A stretch of DNA of 6,836 nucleotides from Candidatus Cloacimonadota bacterium. GTDB taxonomy: Bacteria; Cloacimonadota; Cloacimonadia; Cloacimonadales; JAIOQZ01. The position numbers and the translations under genes are program-made. Under the pieces are notes generated by a model, which was given only the letters and a program-made list of their open reading frames with translations, was not told the DNA's origin and searched no databases. The stretch covers positions 1 through 6,836 of the forward strand of contig JAIOTM010000028.1 in the NCBI GenBank assembly GCA_021106755.1, written 5' to 3'. The stretch's first letter is position 1; every line of letters begins with the position of its first letter. Shown one piece after another: positions 1 to 6,836 of this stretch.

Positions 1-1529
1 CTTCCAACTGCTTCACCCTTCGAATCAGTCCCGTTCCAGAGAATTTCAAATGAACCTGTCTGCTGATTTTCATTAACCAGTTCTCGCACAAGCTGACCTT
101 TTACATTATAAATCTTGAGAGAGACCGCAGACGGCTCTACGAGATTGTATGAGAAAGTAGTCTCAGGATTGAACGGGTTGGGGTAGTTGGTGAGGTTTTT
201 AATCAAAACGGATATAGTTTCTTTATCGTTGTCAACCTGCATTGCTGTAATTCTATACAAATCATTTAAATGAGGATTATATCCAGAATAACCACTAATA
301 AGATAACAATATCCATCTCCAGGTTCCCAGATTTCCACAATTTCACCCGGCAAAGGAATTTCTTCTCTTAGCACTACATCGGAGAAAGTATATACATGCA
401 AAGAATTCTGGTCATCGAATTCTCCTGCAAATAGAATTAATTGTTGTCCATAGGCTTCTGTATAAACAGAACACAATTTATCAATGGAGTTATAACTCTC
501 TGTTGTTTGACTGTCAATATTTTGATAACTATCATCGTATTTGTAAAGATTCAGTTCATCAGTATCCAGAAAATTGTAACGGATTGCCGAATAAAAAATC
601 GGATTCAGATTGTATGTCGAATAATCCCCACGTGGAACTAGACCACCAGCAACTGGGATACTTTCTGTCGGGATCTGGTAATCTCCACTTACTCCCGTAG
701 TAGCTTGCAATGTATAGCTATAACCATTCAAAATCCTTAAATGCCTGAGATTATTCTCTAGAGCGGAGCCAAAATCCCAAACTGTAAATGTTCCCGAACT
801 AAAATCTGTTGTAAAAATCTCATAATTATTTTCACTATTTATACACATCTGTGGACCTTGACCACTATTTACTGAAATAGTTGATAAAGATTCGCTTCCA
901 ATTTCACCTATATTGAACTCAAAAACAATAGTAGTTGTATTCATACCCCAGAAATCTCCCTGAGCACCAGTCCAACTTTCGCGTTTGTTGGTGGAGATGT
1001 AGATTCTATCACCTACAATATTGGAACCTGTTGCTCCGCAAGTCACATACTCATTCAGCTCCTCATAAACCCAGAAAGTACCAACTATATATTGATAATT
1101 AGACAACAGTGCCATATCTGAAACTCGAAGAAAATCTATGCAAAAATAGGAATTGCCACCCGACTCAGCACCGTAATCATAAGTTACCTCTTTGATGTTA
1201 TAGCAAATGGCTACACAAAGTGTATCACCCAAGTTAAAAAAGAAGGTTCCATATCCTGGAAACCAATGTGATATAAGGGTGTCTGAATATGTTGGAAAAT
1301 ACTGACTTAGATCGTCACCATCAAATGTTTGCTGTAGTTGTAAAGCAGTACCGTAAACCATAAGATTGGCTCCATCAGTAACTACAATTTCTTCTACTTC
1401 ATCCCCATCAAAATCGAAGAAATCAACTATATTATGCCCGGCAGGCATTGCTCCCACTGTCTCATACTCAATCTGGCAAAAAATAGAAGTGTAAACAATT
1501 AGTAGAATGACAATAATAGAAAAGCGCAT
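1..1529 (-). CDS. Secreted protein with C-terminal T9SS type A sorting domain (3' end outside window)
   Basis: An open frame of 509 codons runs off the left edge without a stop. It starts at ATG 1529-1527 behind a strong AAGGAGAG ribosome binding site (1540-1533). Residues 1-18 form a signal peptide: MRF, a hydrophobic run of Ile/Val/Leu, then TSIFC-Q. Residues 39-47 hold an acidic DxDGDxxEE stretch like those in FG-GAP/VCBS calcium-binding repeats. The middle is rich in Tyr, Asn, Thr and Gly, suggesting an all-beta, possibly propeller-like, extracellular protein of unknown function. Residues 448-509 match the type A sorting domain of type IX secretion cargo: NYPNPFNPET, then SLKIYNVKGQLVREL, then LWNGTDSKGEAVG. 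The family usually ends with a GxYFYR-like strand and a basic tail, so about 20-30 residues are probably missing. By family knowledge such proteins cross the outer membrane and are released or surface-anchored. The gene follows the ykgJ-like gene by 41 nt and may be co-transcribed. Confidence 0.9.
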   Translation of the reverse strand, partial: MRFSIIVILLIVYTSIFCQIEYETVGAMPAGHNIVDFFDFDGDEVEEIVVTDGANLMVYGTALQLQQTFDGDDLSQYFPTYSDTLISHWFPGYGTFFFNLGDTLCVAICYNIKEVTYDYGAESGGNSYFCIDFLRVSDMALLSNYQYIVGTFWVYEELNEYVTCGATGSNIVGDRIYISTNKRESWTGAQGDFWGMNTTTIVFEFNIGEIGSESLSTISVNSGQGPQMCINSENNYEIFTTDFSSGTFTVWDFGSALENNLRHLRILNGYSYTLQATTGVSGDYQIPTESIPVAGGLVPRGDYSTYNLNPIFYSAIRYNFLDTDELNLYKYDDSYQNIDSQTTESYNSIDKLCSVYTEAYGQQLILFAGEFDDQNSLHVYTFSDVVLREEIPLPGEIVEIWEPGDGYCYLISGYSGYNPHLNDLYRITAMQVDNDKETISVLIKNLTNYPNPFNPETTFSYNLVEPSAVSLKIYNVKGQLVRELVNENQQTGSFEILWNGTDSKGEAVG

Positions 1530-1570
1530 AATCTCTCCTTATTGAAGAAAAAATGCAATCTTTGTTCCAA

Positions 1571-1990
1571 TTACCTGAAAATCTGTTGAAAAATCTCCTT
1601 GAAGCTGATAATCGGCACAAGCTTATAGCCACAGGCTCTATCCAATACTCCTCCCTGAAGCTTCAAAGTACGGCTGGGAAACGCTCTGCATATACCCGGT
1701 CGGCTCTTGTGGATACGGCATTTATTATCATCACCGAGAGCCATACAACTGAAATAAAGTTCACCCTCATCATCTGTTCCGGCAATTTTGAATATCTGAT
1801 ACATCGGATTGTGCTTCAATAATCGCTTAAAATCGTCTGCTGTGCATAGTTGTTTATTGCCAATACGTAAATAAAGTTGACGGCAACAATTGCCGCACTG
1901 AAGACATTGCCCCGTTACCCGTGCGTTAGCGGGATTAAAGAATAGTCTGAATCGCAGACCAAACCGTTTTAATTCAGTCCGCCAGTGCAT
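1571..1990 (-). CDS. YkgJ-family cysteine-cluster protein (putative zinc/iron-chelating domain)
   Basis: This 139-residue protein carries the cysteine arrangement of the YkgJ/UPF0153 family: C29-x2-C32-x2-C35-C36 (CLQCGNCC), then C82, C91 in CRIH, C101 in RPGICRAFP and C120. C49 is an additional cysteine. The family is annotated as chelating zinc or iron through this cluster; the biochemical role is not established, so no reaction is assigned. There is no signal peptide or membrane segment, so it is probably cytoplasmic. The basic N-terminus (residues 4-20, Arg/Phe/Leu-rich) precedes the domain. The ATG at 1990 lies inside the 3' end of rph, giving a 17-nt overlap in a different frame. A GAGG about 8 nt upstream within rph may serve as its ribosome binding site, and no other plausible start precedes the first Cys. 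The overlap points to translation coupled to rph. Family assignment is firm, function is not. Confidence 0.88.
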   Translation of the reverse strand: MHWRTELKRFGLRFRLFFNPANARVTGQCLQCGNCCRQLYLRIGNKQLCTADDFKRLLKHNPMYQIFKIAGTDDEGELYFSCMALGDDNKCRIHKSRPGICRAFPSRTLKLQGGVLDRACGYKLVPIISFKEIFQQIFR

Positions 1991-2666
1991 CCCTTTGAGC
2001 CTCTATTAGCACGCGAATTCCATCTTCCGCAAGTTGAAGCATTTGTGCTAACTGCTCTTTTGTAAACAAAGCACCCTCGGCTGTTCCCTGCACTTCGATA
2101 AACCTGCCGTCCTCGGTCATCACAATATTCATATCTACTTCCGCCTGCGAATCAAGACGGTAATCAAGATCAAGAACTGGCTCGCCATCTATTATTCCTA
2201 CGCTTACAGCGGCAGCAAGCTGCCCTATTGGATGCTTCGAAATCAGTCCTTCTTTCAGCATTGCTGTAAATGCATCATACATAGCGACACACGCACCAGT
2301 GATGGCGGCAGTGCGGGTACCGCCATCGGCTTGAAGCACATCGCAATCCACGATAACAGTGTAGCCGGGAAATAAGCTTCTATCTGCAATTGCCCGTAAA
2401 GCCCTGCCGATTAACCGCTGAATTTCAGCGGTTCTGCCGCCGATCTTCCCCGTGCTTGCTTCGCGGCGCATTCGGGTGTTTGTACTGCGGGGCAGCATCC
2501 CGTATTCGGCTGTCAGCCAGCCTTCTTTGGTTTCATCAATGAATGGCGGAACACCTTCCTGCACACTAACGTTGCATAATACGCGGGTATTGCCAGCTTC
2601 TATAAGTACCGAACCTTCGGGGTGTATAATAAAGTTACGTGTAATTTTAATTTCTCGTAAAGACAT
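1974..2666 (-). CDS. rph: Ribonuclease PH, short N-terminus
   Basis: RNase PH is a phosphate-dependent 3'-5' exoribonuclease that trims the 3' ends of tRNA precursors and other RNAs in the cytoplasm as a ring hexamer. The 230 residues align without large gaps to the family: GNTRVLC (25-31), [13 protein letters not shown] (50-62), [16 protein letters not shown] (76-91), [19 protein letters not shown] (108-126), VDMNIVMT (177-184) and EVQGTAEG (191-198). R78 and R118 correspond to the phosphate-site arginines known as R86 and R126 in other species. The C-terminus is normal (EAQRDALAD). The N-terminus is about 8 residues short: it begins [12 protein letters not shown], so LREI takes the place of the usual LRPI and the preceding RxxGR stretch is absent. 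The start is constrained: AGGAGA lies just upstream and no in-frame ATG, GTG or TTG occurs before the stop codon at 2714-2712. It is the third gene of the obg-dprA-rph-ykgJ chain. Confidence 0.96.
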   Translation of the reverse strand: MSLREIKITRNFIIHPEGSVLIEAGNTRVLCNVSVQEGVPPFIDETKEGWLTAEYGMLPRSTNTRMRREASTGKIGGRTAEIQRLIGRALRAIADRSLFPGYTVIVDCDVLQADGGTRTAAITGACVAMYDAFTAMLKEGLISKHPIGQLAAAVSVGIIDGEPVLDLDYRLDSQAEVDMNIVMTEDGRFIEVQGTAEGALFTKEQLAQMLQLAEDGIRVLIEAQRDALAD

Positions 2667-2670
2667 AGTT

Positions 2671-2674
2671 TCTC

Positions 2675-2677
<3 letters not shown>
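2671..2677 (-). promoter_or_regulatory. rph ribosome binding site overlapping the dprA stop codon
   Basis: Read on the minus strand, TAGGAGA combines the dprA stop codon TAG (2677-2675) with an AGGAGA Shine-Dalgarno sequence (2676-2671), 4 nt before the rph ATG. A ribosome finishing dprA therefore sits on the rph initiation site, which suggests coupled translation. The site also decides the rph start codon. Confidence 0.75.
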
Positions 2678-4784
<2,107 letters not shown>

Positions 4785-4824
4785 TTATTTTCTCTTTATC
4801 CGTAAGTGAAACGATTATCATCAT

Positions 4825-4856
4825 ATTACAAATTCTATTTCTGGTGGTTCTGTCAA
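4825..4856 (-). promoter_or_regulatory. Candidate promoter of obg: TTGACA-N18-TTTGTAAT
   Basis: In the 159-nt gap before obg, the minus strand holds a perfect TTGACA (4856-4851), an 18-nt spacer and TTTGTAAT (4832-4825), ending 55 nt before the obg ATG. The same two blocks with the same spacing precede the acetyltransferase gene. The second block is not a good TATAAT. The TTTG core recalls the TAnnTTTG -7 element of Bacteroidota promoters, which would suit an FCB organism. Promoter function is inferred from the repeat and position; no start site is known. Confidence 0.6.
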
Positions 4857-4861
4857 GCTCA

Positions 4862-4887
4862 GAATGAATCTCACAATTTATTCATTC
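4862..4887. repeat. Inverted repeat GAATGAAT-N10-ATTCATTC between the acetyltransferase gene and obg
   Basis: Two perfect 8-nt arms (4862-4869 and 4880-4887) flank a 10-nt centre, 5 nt upstream of the TTGACA box of the obg promoter candidate. It could be an operator, or a weak hairpin in the trailer of the acetyltransferase transcript. The stem is AT-rich and no T-run follows on the minus strand, so it is not called a terminator. The rest of the 4770-4928 gap holds nothing else I can identify. Confidence 0.35.
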
Positions 4888-4928
4888 AGTATTTTATCAG
4901 GATTGAACCAGGCAGTGAAGTTCTCTAA

Positions 4929-6122
4929 CTAAAACTCGCAGATATTGTAGATTGACATCATCGGGAACCATGATGTCAAAAGCTGCTTAGTTCTTACAGA
5001 CTCCGTAAACAGCCACTTCCGTGCAACAAGTTCTTCAATGTTCATACTTCCATAAACAAGGGTGGACAAACCTTCAATCGTCAGATGGCAATCCGCGCTG
5101 GTTGAAACAGATTCAGCACTGAGTGTTTCTCCATCAGATACGAGAAGGTATGCACCATTGTTCCAGTCGCAGGTGGGGTCTGTTACTTTTATCGTTATCT
5201 CGCCTGAATCAGTGGCAGGAAGCCCTTCTAACGCTACCGGAATGTCCATCACCCGCACCATCCAGGGACTACAGGTTAAAGTCGCTTCGGGATTAGTGTC
5301 GGCATCCTTGAACCAGGTGTAAAAGGGAGCATCTCCAGGAACAGGTAACCGGAATTTGCCGCATTGATCCCTATGAAGTGCCAGATAATGGAATATCGCG
5401 CTCCGGGAGTAGGCATCGCTGTAAAACCAGTCAGCTATAGAAATAACACCATCTGTACCAAAACCTTTCTTGTAATATCGGAACGAGCCTACCGCTTTTC
5501 CTTCATGCCGAACAATAACAACAATAGAATCCTTGAAAAAGCGTTTAAGGCGTCCCTCCGAAATTGAGCTGAACAAAACATAGCCGTGATACTGTTTCAA
5601 AGCCAGTTCATCCGCTACTTCCAGAAACTCATCCCAGTTAGAACCAGCGTCAAACCGCTGAAATTCCCACTCCTTAAGGTTCAGGTTCTCAAGATAATGG
5701 GCGATAGCACTCATCGGGTAAGTAATTCGCTGTTTATAGCCTGTTTCTACATAATTAAATTTATCGTAAAAACTCTGCTTGAAAGGACGAAGCATGCTTA
5801 AAGGCTGGCTTTTTGCCATCATCTCTTTGAATGCTACCTGCATAAGTTGCCACACTAATCCCTTACCCCGATATTCCGGATAGCACGAAACACAACCTAT
5901 TCCGCTCATGGATTTGATAACGCCCCGAACTACCTGTTTCATATCGTGGTTAATTAAACCAGCCACCATTCGCCCGTTGTCGAATACAGCAAATGTCTGA
6001 TCAGCACTCAAGGCTTCAATCATTTCTTCTTTAGGAGGTTCATCCTTCCAGTCCTTAAATGCGTATGTCGTCATCACCGCGAAGTCGGTTTTCTCTGCCT
6101 CAGTAATTTTTCTTATCAGCAT
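4929..6122 (-). CDS. Eis-like GNAT N-acetyltransferase with C-terminal SCP2-like domain
   Basis: Length (397 residues) and layout fit the Eis family: an N-terminal GNAT domain, a second GNAT-like domain and a C-terminal sterol-carrier-like fold. These enzymes transfer acetyl from acetyl-CoA to amines; mycobacterial Eis acetylates aminoglycosides and host proteins at several positions. The acetyl-CoA loop is YRGKGL (84-89) after VSCYPE. The segment FYDKFNY (118-124) places Y124 where Eis has its catalytic Tyr in FYGRFGY. The middle domain covers about 140-285. SPWMVRVMDIPVAL (285-298) marks entry to the C-terminal domain, where many homologues have a similar W.R..D...AL stretch. The protein ends CEF, matching the EF terminus of Eis, whose terminal carboxylate acts in catalysis. 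The substrate cannot be told from sequence. Start ATG 6122 keeps the first GNAT strand (LIRKITEAE) and has AGGAG 3 nt upstream; M17 would cut into the fold. A candidate promoter lies directly upstream. Confidence 0.9.
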   Translation of the reverse strand: MLIRKITEAEKTDFAVMTTYAFKDWKDEPPKEEMIEALSADQTFAVFDNGRMVAGLINHDMKQVVRGVIKSMSGIGCVSCYPEYRGKGLVWQLMQVAFKEMMAKSQPLSMLRPFKQSFYDKFNYVETGYKQRITYPMSAIAHYLENLNLKEWEFQRFDAGSNWDEFLEVADELALKQYHGYVLFSSISEGRLKRFFKDSIVVIVRHEGKAVGSFRYYKKGFGTDGVISIADWFYSDAYSRSAIFHYLALHRDQCGKFRLPVPGDAPFYTWFKDADTNPEATLTCSPWMVRVMDIPVALEGLPATDSGEITIKVTDPTCDWNNGAYLLVSDGETLSAESVSTSADCHLTIEGLSTLVYGSMNIEELVARKWLFTESVRTKQLLTSWFPMMSIYNICEF

Positions 6123-6137
6123 ATTCTCCTCGCTTAC

Positions 6138-6169
6138 ATTACAAAACTAATATTGATTTCTCTTGTCAA
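6138..6169 (-). promoter_or_regulatory. Candidate promoter of the acetyltransferase gene: TTGACA-N18-TTTGTAAT
   Basis: The minus strand carries TTGACA (6169-6164), an 18-nt spacer and TTTGTAAT (6145-6138), ending 15 nt before the ATG. Block sequences and spacing equal those ahead of obg, while the spacers agree at only about 5 of 18 positions. Here the second block is also part of TAGTTTTG (minus strand, from 6149), a perfect match to the Bacteroidota-type TAnnTTTG element. If active, it would give a very short leader, with the AGGAG ribosome binding site (6130-6126) at the extreme 5' end of the transcript. Confidence 0.6.
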
Positions 6170-6186
6170 AATTATCAAGATAATTT
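6169..6186. repeat. Palindrome AAATTATC-AA-GATAATTT in the divergent intergenic region
   Basis: Perfect 8-nt arms surround a 2-nt centre in the 106-nt region between the divergent acetyltransferase and lipoprotein genes. The palindrome overlaps by one base the TTGACA of the acetyltransferase promoter candidate and lies 42 nt before the lipoprotein ATG. The compact symmetry and position suit a dimeric regulator's operator, possibly acting on both genes. It is AT-rich, so chance is not excluded. A T-run (6188-6194) follows on the plus strand, but the stem is too weak in GC for a convincing terminator. I found no clear plus-strand promoter here. Confidence 0.45.
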
Positions 6187-6228
6187 CTTTTTTTCGAGTT
6201 GGAATATTTCTTGCATGGAGATTTGTCT

Positions 6229-6836
6229 ATGAAAAATGCTATAATTCTAATTCTTGCTTTAATATTAGTCGCTTGCGGTGACAACGCCTGGATGAAGGTG
6301 AAAAACGAAACATCGAATGAACTGTCAATCCAGTTCAGTGGATACCTTGTTGAGTCGTTACAGCCTGGTGAAAGTTACACGAAATGCTGGTATATTAAAG
6401 AAGGGCTTCACAACATCACTACGAGAGAGGTTTCCCTCACCTGGTGGAATTATGTTGACACATCCACTTTAGAGTGGTTTACTATCCGTACGGGAGAAAC
6501 TCTTGAATATACGATATCGGGAGAAAGTAGTTATTATCATCTAAGCAATCTAAGCAACTGGACAATATCACTGATAATCAACGATAATCAACTGCAACTT
6601 CCCGCCTTGCAAGACACTCTTTTGCACTATTCATTAACGCCCACCTCAACTAAGAAGCTGGACATTTACTACATTGGTGCGCTTATTGATGATGGCAGAT
6701 TCTACTGTGATTTGTTTCCGGGTGACAGCTTATCTGTCACATTTGAGCCAGTTTGTGCCGGTTTGACTGTCATCAACCGAAATGTGCCTGAGTTAGTGAA
6801 ACTACAAATAGGTGACTCTTCCACTGACACCTGGGA
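6229..6836 (+). CDS. Lipoprotein of unknown function (3' end outside window)
   Basis: An open frame of 202 codons reaches the right edge without a stop. It starts at ATG 6229 with GGAG (6217-6220) 8 nt upstream. The signal sequence is short: MKN, a hydrophobic core of Ile/Leu/Ala, and a lipobox LVAC (13-16), so signal peptidase II cleavage before C16 and lipid attachment are predicted. The mature protein starts CGDNAWMKVKN and looks all-beta, rich in Thr, Ser, Trp and Tyr. Two segments resemble each other: 22-54 (TSNELSIQFSGYLVE..LQPGESY) and 136-172 (TSTKKLDIYYIGALID..LFPGDSL), suggesting two related beta domains. I recognise no named family. The gene is divergent from the acetyltransferase gene and shares its upstream region, so common regulation is possible but unproven. 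The coding call is secure; the role is unknown. Confidence 0.87.
   Translation, partial: MKNAIILILALILVACGDNAWMKVKNETSNELSIQFSGYLVESLQPGESYTKCWYIKEGLHNITTREVSLTWWNYVDTSTLEWFTIRTGETLEYTISGESSYYHLSNLSNWTISLIINDNQLQLPALQDTLLHYSLTPTSTKKLDIYYIGALIDDGRFYCDLFPGDSLSVTFEPVCAGLTVINRNVPELVKLQIGDSSTDTW

Noticed and set aside
441..700. Two short plus-strand open frames (66 and 65 codons)
   Set aside because: They lie opposite the long minus-strand T9SS protein frame, have no ribosome binding site and translate to low-complexity residues; they are antisense shadows.
1476..1529. Lipobox in the T9SS protein (Cys18)
   Set aside because: The residue before Cys is Phe (SIFC), which does not fit a lipobox; a signal peptidase I type signal plus the sorting domain explains the sequence better.
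1530..1570. Promoter or terminator between the ykgJ-like gene and the T9SS protein gene
   Set aside because: A TTGGAA followed 18 nt later by TTCAATAA only weakly resembles the box found elsewhere, and the T-run on the minus strand has no hairpin before it.
1553..1822. Plus-strand open frame of 89 codons
   Set aside because: It is antisense to the YkgJ-like gene, whose cysteine pattern is unmistakable; the plus-strand product resembles nothing.
4862..4887. Rho-independent terminator after the acetyltransferase gene
   Set aside because: The stem is 8 AT-rich pairs with a 10-nt loop and is not followed by a T-run on the minus strand.
4929..6122. Acquired antibiotic-resistance cassette around the Eis-like gene
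   Set aside because: No transposase, integrase, att site or terminal repeats flank it, and it shares the local promoter type with obg, so it looks native.

Overview
The window reads as a chromosomal segment of a bacterium from the FCB group, most likely Cloacimonadota or a close relative. The main clue is the C-terminal sorting domain of the first protein (NYPNPFNPET, then SLKIYNVKGQLVREL and WNGTDSKGEAVG), which is typical of type IX secretion cargo in those phyla. The Obg protein also ends after its G domain, as it often does there. The phylum call is an inference from protein style; there is no rRNA or other taxonomic marker here.

Six genes fill almost the whole window. Five lie on the minus strand. 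In their own reading direction (right to left) they are an Eis-like GNAT acetyltransferase (6122-4929), Obg GTPase (4769-3759), DprA (3784-2675), RNase PH (2666-1974), a YkgJ-type cysteine-cluster protein (1990-1571) and a secreted T9SS cargo protein (1529 to beyond base 1, C-terminus missing). A sixth gene, a small lipoprotein, is divergent on the plus strand (6229 to beyond 6836, C-terminus missing).

obg, dprA, rph and the ykgJ-like gene form a tight translational chain: obg/dprA overlap by 26 nt, dprA/rph are 8 nt apart with the dprA stop codon inside the rph ribosome binding site, and rph/ykgJ overlap by 17 nt. This is a housekeeping operon for ribosome assembly (Obg), DNA uptake and recombination (DprA) and RNA 3'-end processing (RNase PH). 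The secreted protein follows after 41 nt and could be a last cistron. The acetyltransferase is separated from obg by 159 nt.

The best non-coding signal is a two-part box, TTGACA-N18-TTTGTAAT, found on the minus strand ahead of both the acetyltransferase (6169-6138) and obg (4856-4825), with identical spacing and unrelated spacer sequence. It looks like this organism's housekeeping promoter. Each copy has an inverted repeat on its upstream side.

I see no CRISPR array, transposon, tRNA, rRNA, phage gene or defence system. The most notable protein-level points are an RNase PH that lacks the usual N-terminal RxxGR stretch, an Eis-type acetyltransferase that keeps the family's C-terminal Phe, and two unfamiliar cell-envelope or secreted proteins at the edges.
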